NCBI RefSeq assembly: GCF_035989305.1
Contig: NZ_CP108514.1
Coordinates: forward strand, 2,604,501-2,668,500
Reading direction: 5' to 3'
Source: Streptomyces sp. NBC_01233
GTDB lineage: Bacteria > Actinomycetota > Actinomycetes > Streptomycetales > Streptomycetaceae
DNA length: 64,000 bases
Shown here one piece after another: positions 1-9,949 of this stretch; the first letter of the stretch is position 1; the number at the start of each line of letters is the position of its first letter. The translations under genes were made by a program, and so were the position numbers. Under the pieces are notes generated by a model that was not told the origin of the DNA, made no database searches, and was given only the letters and a program-made list of their open reading frames with translations.

Positions 1-197
1 GATCGCGCCGTCCAGCACCGGGTCGCTGTGCGGGAGGCCGATCTCGACCACGTCCGCGCCGCCCTCGATGACGGCCTTGACCGCTTCGATGGCGCCGTCG
101 ACGGTCGGGAAGCCCGCCGGGAGGTAGGCCACGAGGGCCGCGCGGTCCTCGGACTTCGCTTTGGCGAGGGTGTCGCTCAGCAGCTGGATGTTCCCAC

Positions 198-201
<4 letters not shown>
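1..201 (-). CDS. trpA: Tryptophan synthase alpha subunit, N-terminal part (cut by window edge)
   Basis: Only the first 67 codons are present; the gene runs off the left edge. The alpha subunit cleaves indole-3-glycerol phosphate to indole, which is channelled to TrpB. The visible start is [16 protein letters not shown], followed by [14 protein letters not shown] and [15 protein letters not shown], the beta-1/beta-2 segments with the family's catalytic-Glu region (EIGLPHSDP). The GTG start overlaps the trpB stop (GTGA), so the two subunits are translationally coupled. Confidence 0.95.
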
Positions 202-1439
<1,238 letters not shown>

Positions 1440-1643
1440 GTCCAGTGCTCCTACGGGTGCGAGATGCGGCGGGGTGGATTCACCGTATTGCGCCGTCCGC
1501 AAGTACTGCGCACACCCCGCTGGGGGATGTCGCGCGTACGTGCGGAGCGGCCCGCGCCCGGAGCCGGCCGGCTCGGGCGGCAGGCCGTACGGGAGCAGCT
1601 CGCGGCGCGGTACGTCCGGCGTACCGGGCCGCGGCGGCCCTCG

Positions 1644-1868
1644 TTACAGCGCGCCTCCGCGGCGCCATCGCATGCCGTTGACCTGACCGGGCTCGGAGCC
1701 GATCACGTACCGGACCCGCCGCCCGTGCACGCGCCGGGCCGGGGCACGGCAGCCGCGGGGGCGGCAGCCGCGCGCCAGGGGCGCGTGCGCCGTCGGCACG
1801 CCGACCGGGCCGCGGCGAGCTGCCGGCGGCGCGGACTGCGTGCGGACGGAGGGGAGGTCGTGGGCCAT
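1644..1868 (-). CDS. trpM: TrpM-like small basic protein, tryptophan biosynthesis modulator
   Basis: A 74-residue, strongly Arg-rich protein between trpC and trpB. This is the position of the small trpM (trpX) gene described in Streptomyces as a modulator of tryptophan biosynthesis. The C-terminal half is the informative part: GCRPRGCRAPARRVHGRRVR, then YVIGSEPGQVNGMRWRRG. The first 25 or so residues are low complexity and may not be conserved, so an internal start is possible. The ATG lies 9 bp after the trpC stop, with GGAG about 13 bases upstream. No enzyme motif or membrane segment is seen. Assignment rests on position plus remembered sequence character. Confidence 0.75.
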   Translation of the reverse strand: MAHDLPSVRTQSAPPAARRGPVGVPTAHAPLARGCRPRGCRAPARRVHGRRVRYVIGSEPGQVNGMRWRRGGAL

Positions 1869-1877
1869 GGGGACGGG

Positions 1878-2687
1878 TCAGCTCCGCCCGTGGCGCAGGG
1901 CGGGGTGCGCGCCGGCGGCGACGAGGTCGGCCACGGCCGACTTCGGGTCGCGGCCGGTCACCAGGGACTCCCCGACGAGGACGGCGTCTGCGCCCTCGTT
2001 GGCGTAGGCGATCAGGTCGTGCGGCCCGCGGATGCCGGATTCGGCGACCTTGACGATGTGGGCCGGGATCTCGCCGACGACGCGCTCGAAGGTGGAGCGG
2101 TCGACCTTGAGGTCCTTGAGGTTGCGGGCGTTGACACCGATGATCTTGGCGCCGGCGGCGACCGCGCGCTCCACTTCCTCCTCGTCGTGGACCTCGACGA
2201 GCGGGGTGAGGCCGATGGACTCGGCCCGCTCGATGAGGGAGACGAGGGCCTCCTGTTCCAGGGCCGCGACGATCAGCAGCGCGAGGTCGGCGCCGTAGGC
2301 GCGGGCCTCCCAGAGCTGGTACGCCGTGACGATGAAGTCCTTGCGCAGGATCGGGATGTCCACGCGGGCGCGGACGGCCTCCAGGTCGGCCAGCGAGCCG
2401 CCGAAACGACGCTGCTCGGTGAGGACGGAGATGACCGCCGCACCGCCCGCCTCGTAGTCGGCGGCGAGCCCGGCCGGATCCGCGATCGCGGCCAGCGCGC
2501 CCTTGGAGGGGCTGGAGCGCTTGACCTCGCAGATCACCTTGACGCTGTCGCCGCGCAGGGCAGCGACGCCGTCCTTGGCCTGGGGCGCCTTGGCGGCACG
2601 CTCCTTGAGCTCGTCGAGGCTCACGCGGGCCTGCCGTTCGGCAAGGTCTTCGCGGACCCCTTCGATGATCTCGTCGAGCACACTCAC
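1878..2687 (-). CDS. trpC: Indole-3-glycerol phosphate synthase
   Basis: A 269-residue (beta/alpha)8 enzyme converting CdRP to indole-3-glycerol phosphate. The phosphate and catalytic-lysine segment [11 protein letters not shown] is visible near residue 50, with [33 protein letters not shown] and VAESGIRG following in family order. The frame stays open far upstream, but the GTG at 2687 ([19 protein letters not shown]) gives the usual length and has GGAAGGGG upstream. The 173 bp between the DUF2752 stop and this start holds its own promoter-like elements and a strong inverted repeat, so trpC may be transcribed separately from trpE. Confidence 0.95.
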   Translation of the reverse strand: MSVLDEIIEGVREDLAERQARVSLDELKERAAKAPQAKDGVAALRGDSVKVICEVKRSSPSKGALAAIADPAGLAADYEAGGAAVISVLTEQRRFGGSLADLEAVRARVDIPILRKDFIVTAYQLWEARAYGADLALLIVAALEQEALVSLIERAESIGLTPLVEVHDEEEVERAVAAGAKIIGVNARNLKDLKVDRSTFERVVGEIPAHIVKVAESGIRGPHDLIAYANEGADAVLVGESLVTGRDPKSAVADLVAAGAHPALRHGRS

Positions 2688-2724
2688 GCGAGCGGCCCCC
2701 TTCCGGGTCGATGACGGTCGGCCG

Positions 2725-2762
2725 CCTTGCAGACACGTACAACTGCAAGGTCGGCAATTCAA
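2725..2762 (-). promoter_or_regulatory. Candidate trpC promoter overlapped by a perfect inverted repeat
   Basis: The inverted repeat CCTTGCAG-(10 nt)-CTGCAAGG (2725-2732 and 2743-2750) extends by GCCG/CGGC with a one-base bulge. On the minus strand a -35-like TTGAAT (2757-2762) and a -10-like TACGTG (2734-2739) are 17 bp apart, so the repeat would cover the -10. It lies 38-63 bp before the trpC GTG. The layout fits a repressor operator; a 5'-leader RNA hairpin is the alternative. The promoter elements are imperfect. Confidence 0.5.
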
Positions 2763-2860
2763 ATGGTATCCGCAGGAGGCGTTGCCCTCCGCACGTGGTT
2801 GACGGCGTCCCAGTACCTGGACATCCGGAACCCGGGCTCCATATGGGCTGCTCAAAGGGC

Positions 2861-3376
2861 TCAGGGGGCCAGCATCGAGCCGAAAGAAAGATTTCGGACG
2901 ACGACGAAGACCAGGGCCAGCGCGCCGAGCCCCCACCAGTACGGCCGCCTCAGGACGATCCTGGGGACCGGGCCGCCGCGGAAGGCGCGTACCAGCCACA
3001 GGGTCATGAACCCCGCGAAGACGAAGTAGCCCGTGACGGCGAGGGCATTCGCCCCGAAAGCCGTGACCAGATCGCCGTGGGCGAACGCGTGCGCGCTGCG
3101 CAGGCCGCCGCAGCCCGGGCACAGGATCCCGGTCAGCCGCAGCAGCGGGCAGACCGGATAGTGGCCCGGCTCGTTGGGGTCCACGGTGCCCACGTAGGCA
3201 AAGGCGGCCACGGCCCCGGCCAGGTAGGACGCCGGGACGGCGAGCCTGCGCGCCCGGGACCGCGGGGGCGCAGGGGGCGCAGGGGGCGCCTGGTACGCCG
3301 GGTCCGCGCGGGGCACGGCCGGCGGCAGGACATCGGGGGTGCGAGAGGCGTCCACCCGGTGATTCTCTCCGGTCAT
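2861..3376 (-). CDS. DUF2752 family membrane protein
   Basis: A protein of about 171 residues with a Pro-rich N-terminus and about three membrane segments. It carries the DUF2752 signature [21 protein letters not shown] (the CPxCGxT/S-like Cys cluster) between helices one and two. Function is unknown. The family often sits in actinobacterial trp clusters, as here. The chosen ATG ([12 protein letters not shown]) lacks a clear ribosome-binding site and follows a terminator-like hairpin directly. An ATG at 3424 ([11 protein letters not shown]) in the same frame, preceded by GAGG, is a possible earlier start. Confidence 0.75.
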   Translation of the reverse strand: MTGENHRVDASRTPDVLPPAVPRADPAYQAPPAPPAPPRSRARRLAVPASYLAGAVAAFAYVGTVDPNEPGHYPVCPLLRLTGILCPGCGGLRSAHAFAHGDLVTAFGANALAVTGYFVFAGFMTLWLVRAFRGGPVPRIVLRRPYWWGLGALALVFVVVRNLSFGSMLAP

Positions 3377-3379
3377 GAC

Positions 3380-3420
3380 AAAAGGCGCAGCCCGGCGGGG
3401 CCACGCCTTTCGGCTGCGCT
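3380..3420 (-). terminator. Terminator-like hairpin inside the trp cluster
   Basis: On the minus strand GCGCAGCC (3412-3419) pairs with GGCTGCGC (3385-3392) and is followed at once by TTTTG. A nested GGCG/CGCC stem lies in the loop. It falls after the HGxxPAAW gene and ends a few bases before the DUF2752 ATG, so it could attenuate transcription between trpE and trpC. Confidence 0.5.
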
Positions 3421-3449
3421 GCATCTCGTCGCGGACCTCGTCGGTCGCG

Positions 3450-3701
3450 TCAGACCTTGGCAGGGACCTGGTTGGCGGCGATGACCGCGGCAAGGTCCTT
3501 GTGAGCGGCCTTCGGCGCACCCATGCCCGCGGCCTTCATCGCCATGCCCACGACACCGCCGAGCGCGACGACGACGAGACCGGCCCAGAAACCGAGCGGG
3601 TTCGCGATCACCATGAAGGCGCCGGAGATGCAGAAACCGATGAAGGCGATGATGACACCGGTCCAGGCGGCCGGGGTGTGTCCGTGGCTAGTGCCCGCCA
3701 T
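3450..3701 (-). CDS. HGxxPAAW family small membrane protein
   Basis: An 83-residue protein starting MAGTSHGHTPAAWTGVIIAF, the HGxxPAAW signature that names this actinobacterial family. It has two predicted membrane helices (about residues 13-32 and 37-55) and an Ala/Lys-rich tail. The ATG at 3701 has GAGGAG about 8 bases upstream. Function is unknown; its place between trpE and trpC is a family habit. Confidence 0.85.
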   Translation of the reverse strand: MAGTSHGHTPAAWTGVIIAFIGFCISGAFMVIANPLGFWAGLVVVALGGVVGMAMKAAGMGAPKAAHKDLAAVIAANQVPAKV

Positions 3702-3812
3702 GAGTTGCTCCTCGTTGCTCTGTCGCGCTGCTGTGTCGAACGTGCGGTCTGTGTCGAACGCTCGGTGACCATTGTCCCGCACCGGGCGGCCTCGCCGTCC
3801 GGGGGGGTCGGG

Positions 3813-4490
3813 TCAGCGGGCCGGGCCGGCGGTCGGGTCCGTGGTCGGGTCCGTGGTCGGGTCCTCGCCCCGGTCCAGAGCCTTCCACAGATCTTCGGGC
3901 CGGTCCGGATCCACCGCCGCGACGGCGCGCTGACGGGGGCTGCCGTCACGCTCGTAGCGGCCTCCCATCGAGGGCCAGCTCCGGCCGAAGCGCAGCGCCA
4001 GCAGTCCGGCGGCCAGGATCAGGACCGCGCCCGCGGCCGTGACGTACGGCCACGTCGTCTGGGTCAGCCCGGCCACGTGCGCGGCGCTGTCCGCGGTCGA
4101 ACGGGCGGCCTGCGCGTCCAGGGCCCGACGGCCGTCCGAGCCGAGGAGCGCCGACAGCACGGCGCCCAGGCCGCTGAGCGCCAGCAGGCCCGACACCAGC
4201 AGGCGGCTCTTGCCCCGTACGGCGAAGACGGCGACCAGCGCGGCCAGGCCCACGATGGCCAGGGCGGCCGGGAGACCGGTGACGGCGCGGCCGTCCGCGG
4301 CCAGCTGGAGCGAGTCACCGCCGATGGCGGCGGTGCCCCGGGCCCAGGTCCGACCGGAGGCGAGCAGGACGACGGTGGCGCCGAGCGCGCCCAGCAGCAG
4401 CGCGACGGCCACGCTGCGGCGGGCGCTGCGGCTGTCGGGAGCCTCGGGCTCGGACGCGGCATCGTTTCGGGGCGGGGGTACGGCACTCAC
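3813..4490 (-). CDS. Trp biosynthesis-associated membrane protein (TIGR02234 type)
   Basis: A protein of about 225 residues with four predicted membrane segments (about residues 28-46, 72-93, 100-121 and 150-172) and an Asp/Pro/Thr-rich tail (DPTTDPTTDPTAGP). Together with its place directly after trpE this matches the actinobacterial tryptophan-associated membrane protein family; molecular function is unknown. Two GTG starts compete: 4490 (MSAVPPPRND), chosen because AGGGG is 12 bases upstream, and 4499, whose AGGGG would be only 3 bases away. The gap to the trpE stop is about 23 bp, so it is probably cotranscribed with trpE. Confidence 0.8.
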   Translation of the reverse strand: MSAVPPPRNDAASEPEAPDSRSARRSVAVALLLGALGATVVLLASGRTWARGTAAIGGDSLQLAADGRAVTGLPAALAIVGLAALVAVFAVRGKSRLLVSGLLALSGLGAVLSALLGSDGRRALDAQAARSTADSAAHVAGLTQTTWPYVTAAGAVLILAAGLLALRFGRSWPSMGGRYERDGSPRQRAVAAVDPDRPEDLWKALDRGEDPTTDPTTDPTAGPAR

Positions 4491-4513
4491 GTACCCCACT
4501 ATCCCCTACGCCC

Positions 4514-6004
4514 TCAGGAGCCGTGGAGGCGGTTCGCCGCTGCCACCGCGCGCAGCACCGCGGCCGCCTTGTTGCGGCACTCCTTGTCCTCCAGCTCGGG
4601 CACCGAGTCGGCGACGACACCGGCGCCGGCCTGCACGTACGCCGTGCCGTCGCGCAGCAGCGCGGTGCGGATGGCGATGGCCGTGTCGGAGTCCCCGGCG
4701 AAGTCCAGGTAGCCCACGCAGCCGCCGTAGAGGCCGCGGCGGGAGGGTTCCAGCTCCTCGATGATCTGCATGGCGCGGGGCTTGGGCGCGCCGGAGAGGG
4801 TGCCGGCCGGGAAGCAGGCGGTGAGCACGTCGAAGGCGGTCCTGCCCTCGGCGACCCGCCCGGTGACGGTGGACACGATGTGCATGACGTGCGAGTACCG
4901 CTCGACGCTCATGAAGTCGACGACCTCGACGGAGCCCGGCTCGCAGACCCGGCCGAGGTCGTTGCGGCCCAGGTCGACGAGCATCAGGTGCTCGGCCCGC
5001 TCCTTGGGGTCGGCCATCAGCTCCTCGGCGAGCTCGTGGTCCTCCTGCGGCGTGGCTCCGCGGTGGCGGGTGCCCGCGATGGGGTGGACCATGGCCCGCC
5101 CGTCCTCGACCTTGACCAGCGCCTCGGGGCTGGAGCCGACGACGTCGAAGCCGTTCTCGAAGCGGAAGAGGTACATGTACGGGGACGGGTTGGTGGCCCG
5201 GAGCACCCGGTAGACGTCCAGCGCGGAAGCCCGGCAGGCGGTCTCGAACCGCTGCGAGGGCACCACCTGGAAGGCCTCGCCGGCCCGGATCCGCTCCTTG
5301 ATGTCCTCGACGGCCGCCTGGTACTTCTCGCCTCCCCAGAGCGCGGAGAACTCCGGCAGCTCGGAGGCGGGCAGCGGGGCCGGCGTGTAGGGGGCGGGCC
5401 GCGCGAGGTCGGCCTCCATGGCGTCCAGGCGGGCCACGGCGTCCGCGTGGGCCTCGTCCACGCCGGTGTCGAGGTCGTTGTGGTTGATCGCGTTGGCGAT
5501 GAGCTGGACGGTGCCGTCCCAGTGGTCCAGGACCGCCAGGTCGGAGGTGAGCAGCATGGTCAGCTCGGGCAGTTCGAGGTCGTCGGCCGTGTGCTCGCCG
5601 ATCCGCTCCAGGCGGCGCACGATGTCGTAGCCGAGGTAGCCGACCATGCCGCCGGTGAAGGGCGGCATCCCGCCCGCGGGGTCGCGGGGCGTGTGCAGGG
5701 CCCCGACGGTGGCGCGCAGGGCGTCCAAGGGGTCGCCGTCGGTGGGTACGCCGACGGGCGGGGTCCCGATCCAGTGCGCGCGGCCGTCCCGGGCGGTCAG
5801 CGTCGCGTCGCTGCGGACGCCGATGAAGGAGTACCGGGACCAGGAGCGGCCGTTCTCGGCCGACTCCAGCAGGAAGGTGCCCGGGCGTTCGGCGGCCAGC
5901 TTGCGGTAGAGCCCCACGGGGGTGTCCCCGTCGGCCAGCAGCTTGCGGCTCACGGGGATGACGCGGCGGTCGGCCGCGAGCTTGCGGAACGTCTCAAGAT
6001 CCAT
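4514..6004 (-). CDS. trpE: Anthranilate synthase component I
   Basis: A 496-residue chorismate-using enzyme, first step of tryptophan synthesis. The N-terminal motif [19 protein letters not shown] contains the LLES element that binds tryptophan for feedback inhibition. The C-terminal chorismate-binding half has [25 protein letters not shown] and [10 protein letters not shown]. The glutaminase partner (trpG) and trpD are not in the window. The ATG lies 15 bp after the hisI stop, so no leader-peptide attenuator fits directly upstream; regulation must act before hisI or by feedback. Confidence 0.96.
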   Translation of the reverse strand: MDLETFRKLAADRRVIPVSRKLLADGDTPVGLYRKLAAERPGTFLLESAENGRSWSRYSFIGVRSDATLTARDGRAHWIGTPPVGVPTDGDPLDALRATVGALHTPRDPAGGMPPFTGGMVGYLGYDIVRRLERIGEHTADDLELPELTMLLTSDLAVLDHWDGTVQLIANAINHNDLDTGVDEAHADAVARLDAMEADLARPAPYTPAPLPASELPEFSALWGGEKYQAAVEDIKERIRAGEAFQVVPSQRFETACRASALDVYRVLRATNPSPYMYLFRFENGFDVVGSSPEALVKVEDGRAMVHPIAGTRHRGATPQEDHELAEELMADPKERAEHLMLVDLGRNDLGRVCEPGSVEVVDFMSVERYSHVMHIVSTVTGRVAEGRTAFDVLTACFPAGTLSGAPKPRAMQIIEELEPSRRGLYGGCVGYLDFAGDSDTAIAIRTALLRDGTAYVQAGAGVVADSVPELEDKECRNKAAAVLRAVAAANRLHGS

Positions 6005-6019
6005 TGCGTGGGACCCTAC

Positions 6020-6388
6020 CTAGTCGGCTGCGCGGAGGAGGACATCGTCGTCGAAGCAGGTCCGTGCCCCGGTGTGACAGGCGGCTCCGACCTGGTCGAC
6101 CTTGACGAGCACGGTGTCGGCATCGCAGTCGAGAGCGACGGACTTCACGTGCTGGAAGTGGCCGGAGGTGTCCCCCTTCACCCAGTACTCCTGACGGCTG
6201 CGGGACCAGTAGGTACAGCGGCCGGTGGTCAGGGTGCGGTGCAGGGCCTCGTCGTCCATCCAGCCGAGCATGAGCACCTCACCGGTGTCGTACTGCTGGG
6301 CGATGGCCGGTACCAGTCCGTCGGCGGAGCGCTTGAGCCGTGCGGCGATGGCGGGATCGAGGGAGCCGGGGCGGGAGGACGTACTCAT
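6020..6388 (-). CDS. hisI: Phosphoribosyl-AMP cyclohydrolase
   Basis: A 122-residue single-domain enzyme of histidine synthesis. The metal-binding segments [35 protein letters not shown] and CHTGARTCF carry the family's Asp/Cys ligands. It is split from the his operon and heads the trp cluster, 15 bp before trpE. It is probably translated from a leaderless mRNA: CACAAT sits 6 bp before the ATG. The reading frame extends upstream, but the start [20 protein letters not shown] matches the family. Confidence 0.95.
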   Translation of the reverse strand: MSTSSRPGSLDPAIAARLKRSADGLVPAIAQQYDTGEVLMLGWMDDEALHRTLTTGRCTYWSRSRQEYWVKGDTSGHFQHVKSVALDCDADTVLVKVDQVGAACHTGARTCFDDDVLLRAAD

Positions 6389-6394
6389 ACGGAC

Positions 6395-6472
6395 ATTGTG
6401 CCGGGCCGGGATGGCGGTGATGATCCGCGTCCGCCTGGTGGGCGGGCACGCGGCGGGTTCCGGCCGTAGGCT
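6395..6472. promoter_or_regulatory. Divergent leaderless promoters, hisI and the TIGR03085-type gene
   Basis: CACAAT (6395-6400, minus) ends 6 bp before the hisI ATG. TAGGCT (6467-6472, plus) ends 7 bp before the ATG at 6480. Both are good Streptomyces -10 hexamers at the distance that puts the transcript start on the start codon, and neither gene has a Shine-Dalgarno sequence. Clear -35 hexamers were not seen. Confidence 0.55.
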
Positions 6473-6479
6473 GGCCTGC

Positions 6480-7112
6480 ATGTCTACCCATGCGAAGCGT
6501 GAACGACTGTTGCTGGCGGACCTGTTGGAGGCGGCCGGCCCGGAGGCCCCCACGCTGTGCGAAGGCTGGACCTGCCGCGAACTGGCCGCGCACGTCGTCG
6601 TCCGGGAGCGGCGGCCGGACGCGGCGGGCGGGATCCTGCTGAACGTGCTGAAGGCCCGCCTGGACAAGGCCATGGAGGAGTACGCGGCCAAGCCGTACGA
6701 GGAACTGATCCGGCTGATCCGGACCGGGCCGCCGAGGATGTCGGTGTACGCGCTGAAGCAGATCGACGAGGCGGCGAACGCGGTGGAGTTCTTCGTCCAC
6801 GCGGAGGACGTCCGCCGGGCGCAGCCGGACTGGTCCCCGCGGGAACTGGACCCGGTGTTCTCGGACTCCCTGTGGTCCCGCCTGGAGAAGATGGCCCGCC
6901 TGACGGGCCGCCGCTCCCCGGTGGGCCTGGTCCTGCGCAGACCGAACGGCCAGACGGCGGTGGCGCACAAGGGGGCGCCGGTGGTGACGGTGACGGGCGA
7001 GCCGGGCGAACTGACCCTGTTCTGCTTCGGCCGTCAGGACTCGGCCGACGTCTCTCTGGACGGCGAGAAGGAGGCGGTCGCCAAGCTGACGGTGGCCAAG
7101 CTGGGCATCTGA
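6480..7112 (+). CDS. TIGR03085-type metal-binding protein (DinB/MDMPI-like)
   Basis: A 210-residue soluble protein. The N-terminal four-helix part contains [20 protein letters not shown] and [16 protein letters not shown], the pattern of mycothiol-dependent maleylpyruvate isomerase/DinB-like domains (TLCxGWxxxDLAAHxxxRE), which usually bind a metal through His residues. [14 protein letters not shown] supplies a further conserved His. The C-terminal part resembles the small SCP-like domain of this family. Substrate unknown. Probably leaderless. It is convergent with hisF across a repeat-derived hairpin. Confidence 0.8.
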   Translation: MSTHAKRERLLLADLLEAAGPEAPTLCEGWTCRELAAHVVVRERRPDAAGGILLNVLKARLDKAMEEYAAKPYEELIRLIRTGPPRMSVYALKQIDEAANAVEFFVHAEDVRRAQPDWSPRELDPVFSDSLWSRLEKMARLTGRRSPVGLVLRRPNGQTAVAHKGAPVVTVTGEPGELTLFCFGRQDSADVSLDGEKEAVAKLTVAKLGI

Positions 7113-7130
7113 TCCTGCGGGCCGCCTCCA

Positions 7131-7260
7131 GGGGCTCCGCCCCGGACCCCGGTCCTCAAACGCAGGCGGGGCTGGATTTTCCAGCCCCGCCGGCGTTTGA
7201 GGCGATCTTTCAGCCCCGCCGACGTTCGAGGCGCGGGTCTGGGCAGAGCCCAGGCTCCGC
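7131..7260. repeat. Dispersed intergenic repeat cluster with large hairpin
   Basis: Two copies of a Streptomyces-style repeat (core CAGCCCCGCCGGCGTTTGAG) and one inverted copy. The inverted copy pairs with the first: CCTCAAACGC (7154-7163) with GCGTTTGAGG (7193-7202), and GGCGGGGCTGG with CCAGCCCCGCC inside it. That makes a stem of about 21 bp between two convergent genes, probably acting as a two-way terminator. Related copies lie at 16888, 32817, 40190 and 47171. Confidence 0.8.
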
Positions 7261-7269
7261 GCAGCGGCC

Positions 7270-8025
7270 CTAGCGGACCGGGTGGCCCGCTTCCCGCAGG
7301 GCGGCCTTGACCTCGGAGATCCGCAGGTCCCCGAAGTGGAACACCGACGCCGCGAGGACCGCGTCGGCGCCCGCCTCGATGGCCGGCGGGAAGTGCTCCA
7401 GCTTGCCGGCCCCGCCCGACGCGATCACCGGAACCGTGACGTGCTTGCGTACGGCCGCGATCATCTCCGTGTCGTAGCCGTCCTTCGTGCCGTCCGCGTC
7501 CATCGAGTTCAGCAGGATCTCCCCCGCGCCCAGCTCGGCCGCCCGGTGGGCCCACTCGACGGCGTCGATGCCGGTGCCCCGGCGGCCGCCGTGCGTGGTG
7601 ACCTCGAAGGTGCCGGACCCGGTCCGGCGGGCGTCGACCGACAGGACGAGGACCTGGCGGCCGAAGCGCTCCGCGATCTCCTGGATCAGCTCGGGGCGGG
7701 CGATGGCGGCGGTGTTGACGCCGACCTTGTCCGCTCCGGCCCGCAGCAGCTTGTCGACGTCGTCCGCCGTGCGGACGCCGCCGCCCACCGTGAGGGGGAT
7801 GAAGACCTGCTCGGCGGTCCTGCGCACCACGTCGTACGTGGTCTCGCGGTTGCCGGAGGAGGCGGTGATGTCGAGGAAGGTCAGCTCGTCGGCGCCTTCG
7901 GCGTCGTACAGCTTGGCCATCTCCACCGGGTCACCGGCGTCGCGCAGGTTCTGGAAGTTGACGCCCTTGACGACCCGGCCGTTGTCCACGTCCAGGCAGG
8001 GGATCACGCGTACGGCGAGGCTCAT
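7270..8025 (-). CDS. hisF: Imidazole glycerol phosphate synthase, cyclase subunit
   Basis: A 251-residue TIM barrel that, with HisH, turns PRFAR and ammonia into imidazole glycerol phosphate and AICAR. The first catalytic Asp is in [18 protein letters not shown] and the second in [12 protein letters not shown]. The phosphate sites TVGGGVR and IASGGAG are also present. The ATG overlaps the upstream ridA-like stop (ATGA). It is the last gene of the his operon. Confidence 0.97.
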   Translation of the reverse strand: MSLAVRVIPCLDVDNGRVVKGVNFQNLRDAGDPVEMAKLYDAEGADELTFLDITASSGNRETTYDVVRRTAEQVFIPLTVGGGVRTADDVDKLLRAGADKVGVNTAAIARPELIQEIAERFGRQVLVLSVDARRTGSGTFEVTTHGGRRGTGIDAVEWAHRAAELGAGEILLNSMDADGTKDGYDTEMIAAVRKHVTVPVIASGGAGKLEHFPPAIEAGADAVLAASVFHFGDLRISEVKAALREAGHPVR

Positions 8026-8408
8026 CCGGACACCGCCTTGTACGCCTCGACCTCCACCTCGACGACCATCGACGGGTCGACGAAGCCGGAGACGATGAGC
8101 ATGGTCGCGGCCGGGCGGACCGCGTCGAAGAGTTCCTTGTGCGCGCGGCCCACTTCGTCCACGTCGCGGGCGTGCGTCAGGTACATGCGGGTGCGGACGA
8201 CGTCCTCGGGGCCGAGCCCGGCCTGGGCGAGGGCCTTGAAGGCGACGCCGAAGGCCGCGATGCTCTGGTCGTACGGGCCGCCCGCGTCGGCCGCGGTGCA
8301 GCCGGAGACGAGCACGAGCCCGTTCGGCAGCTGCACGGCACGGGAGTACGCGATGACGTCCTCGTAGGGGCCACCGGCGGAGATGCGGCGTACTTCTGCG
8401 GAGCTCAT
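8022..8408 (-). CDS. RidA/YjgF-family protein inside the his operon
   Basis: A 128-residue RidA-like protein coupled by ATGA overlaps to both priA and hisF. Family features are LVSGCTAAD, the helix following [21 protein letters not shown], and the C-terminal [12 protein letters not shown]. RidA proteins hydrolyse reactive enamine/imine intermediates through a conserved Arg in a PAR(S/T) motif. Here that place reads [12 protein letters not shown], so the catalytic Arg appears to be replaced by Ala. It may therefore be a non-deaminase member of the superfamily. The operon position suggests a role with a his-pathway intermediate, but that is inference. Confidence 0.85.
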   Translation of the reverse strand: MSSAEVRRISAGGPYEDVIAYSRAVQLPNGLVLVSGCTAADAGGPYDQSIAAFGVAFKALAQAGLGPEDVVRTRMYLTHARDVDEVGRAHKELFDAVRPAATMLIVSGFVDPSMVVEVEVEAYKAVSG

Positions 8409-9142
8409 GCGGAGACCACCTTCAGGGCTTCTTCCAGGGTGAAGGCCTTGGCGTACAGGGCCTTGCCGACGATCGCGCCTTCGACGCCCACCGGCACCAG
8501 CCCGGCCAGGGCCCTCAGGTCGTCCAGGGAGGAGACGCCGCCGGAGGCGACGACGGGCCGGTCGGTGGCCGCGCAGACGTTCTTCAGCAGCTCCAGGTTG
8601 GGGCCGGTGAGCGTGCCGTCCTTGCCAATGTCGGTGACGACGTACCGGGCGCAGCCCTCGGAGTCGAGGCGCGCGAGGGTCTCGTACAGGTCGCCGCCCT
8701 CGCTGGTCCAGCCGCGGCCCTTGAGGGTGGTGCCACGTACGTCGAGACCGACCGCGATCTTGTCGCCGTGGTCGGCGATGGCCTTGGCGGCCCACTCGGG
8801 GGTCTCCAGGGCGGCGGTGCCGAGGTTGACGCGGGTGCAGCCGGTGGCGAGGGCCGCGGCGAGCGAGGCGTCGTCGCGGATGCCGCCGGAGAGCTCGACC
8901 TTGATGTCCATGGCGCCGGTGATCTCGGCGACCAGGGCGCGGTTGTCACCGGTGCCGAAGGCGGCGTCGAGGTCGACCAGGTGCAGCCATTCGGCGCCGG
9001 AGCGCTGCCAGGCGAGGGCCGCCTCCAGCGGGGAGCCGTAGGAGGTCTCGCTGCCGGACACCCCGTGCACGAGGCGGACGGCCTGACCGTCGCGGACGTC
9101 GACCGCGGGGAGGAGTTCCAGCTTCGCTGAGGACACGGTCAT
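8405..9142 (-). CDS. priA: Bifunctional HisA/TrpF isomerase PriA
   Basis: A 245-residue TIM barrel. In Streptomyces and mycobacteria this enzyme isomerises both ProFAR (histidine) and PRA (tryptophan). [18 protein letters not shown] carries the first catalytic Asp, [14 protein letters not shown] the second, and [11 protein letters not shown] and GAIVGKALY bind the phosphates. No trpF lies among the trp genes here, as expected if PriA covers both steps. The ATG overlaps the hisH stop by one base (TGATG). Dual activity is inferred from lineage. Confidence 0.93.
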   Translation of the reverse strand: MTVSSAKLELLPAVDVRDGQAVRLVHGVSGSETSYGSPLEAALAWQRSGAEWLHLVDLDAAFGTGDNRALVAEITGAMDIKVELSGGIRDDASLAAALATGCTRVNLGTAALETPEWAAKAIADHGDKIAVGLDVRGTTLKGRGWTSEGGDLYETLARLDSEGCARYVVTDIGKDGTLTGPNLELLKNVCAATDRPVVASGGVSSLDDLRALAGLVPVGVEGAIVGKALYAKAFTLEEALKVVSA

Positions 9143-9783
9143 CACAGGGTCTCGATCCAGTTGGTGAGGAGCTGGGCGCCGGCGTCGCCGGACTTCTCGG
9201 GGTGGAACTGGGTGGCCCACAGGGCCCCGTTCTCCACCGCCGCGACGAAGCGTTCGCCGTGGGTGGCCCAGGTGACCTTGGGGGCGCGGATGAGCGGGTT
9301 GGTGACTTCCAGGCTCCACTCGCGCGCCGCGTAGGAGTGCACGAAGTAGAAGCGGGCTTCGGCGTCCAGGCCGGCGAAGGCCTGGCTGTCGGCCGGGGCC
9401 TCGACGGTGTTCCAGCCCATGTGGGGGACGATCGGGGCCTTGAGCGGGCCGACCGTGCCGGGCCACTCGTCCAGGCCCTCGGTCTCCACGCCGTGCTCGA
9501 TGCCGCGCTCGAAGAGGATCTGCATGCCGACGCAGATGCCCATGACCGGGCGGCCGCCGGAGAGCCGGCGGCCGATGATCCAGTCGCCGCGGGCCTCGCG
9601 CAGGCCCTTCATGCAGGCGGAGAAGGCGCCGACGCCGGGGACGAGGAGTCCGTCGGCGTCCATGGCCTTGTCGTAGTCACGGGTGATCTCGACGTCGGCG
9701 CCGACGCGGGCGAGGGCGCGCTCGGCGGAGCGGACGTTGCCGAAGCCGTAGTCGAAGACGACGACGTTCTTGGTTGCGGTCAT
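9142..9783 (-). CDS. hisH: Imidazole glycerol phosphate synthase, glutamine amidotransferase subunit
   Basis: A 213-residue class I glutaminase that supplies ammonia to HisF. The nucleophile Cys is in [16 protein letters not shown], the His/Glu pair in [12 protein letters not shown], and the N-terminus is [13 protein letters not shown]. Upstream in-frame residues to 9825 are not family-like. The ATG at 9783 overlaps the stop of the preceding small membrane gene (ATGA). Confidence 0.97.
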   Translation of the reverse strand: MTATKNVVVFDYGFGNVRSAERALARVGADVEITRDYDKAMDADGLLVPGVGAFSACMKGLREARGDWIIGRRLSGGRPVMGICVGMQILFERGIEHGVETEGLDEWPGTVGPLKAPIVPHMGWNTVEAPADSQAFAGLDAEARFYFVHSYAAREWSLEVTNPLIRAPKVTWATHGERFVAAVENGALWATQFHPEKSGDAGAQLLTNWIETL

Positions 9784-9947
9784 GCCCAGATCCCTTGGAT
9801 TCGAAGGACTCCGGCGGCCAGGCACATCGCGGAGGCGAGGGCGAGCAGAACGATGACCCCCAGGGGCATCTCCTGCTTCTTGAAGGAGTAGACGCCGCCG
9901 GCCAGGAACAGGCCGAGGACGATCAGGATGGTGTTGAGGCCGTTCAC
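9780..9947 (-). CDS. Small two-helix membrane protein of the his operon
   Basis: A 55-residue protein starting at GTG ([18 protein letters not shown]), 2 bp after the hisB stop and overlapping hisH by ATGA. It has two hydrophobic segments, about residues 4-18 and 27-46, separated by YSFKKQEMP, so it should be a membrane hairpin. No motif or known function is recognised. Tight coupling on both sides argues that it is a real gene. Confidence 0.8.
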   Translation of the reverse strand: MNGLNTILIVLGLFLAGGVYSFKKQEMPLGVIVLLALASAMCLAAGVLRIQGIWA

Positions 9948-9949
9948 GG

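Noticed and set aside
1608..1626. Inverted repeat CGGTACG-TCCGG-CGTACCG between trpM and trpB as a terminator
   Set aside because: No T-run follows, and trpB should be cotranscribed with trpM. It may be a structured mRNA segment, but nothing more can be supported.
2759..2824. A 21-codon ORF ([13 protein letters not shown]...) upstream of trpC as a Trp leader peptide
   Set aside because: It has a single Trp codon and no adjacent Trp codons, so it does not look like an attenuator leader. Position alone is not enough to call it.
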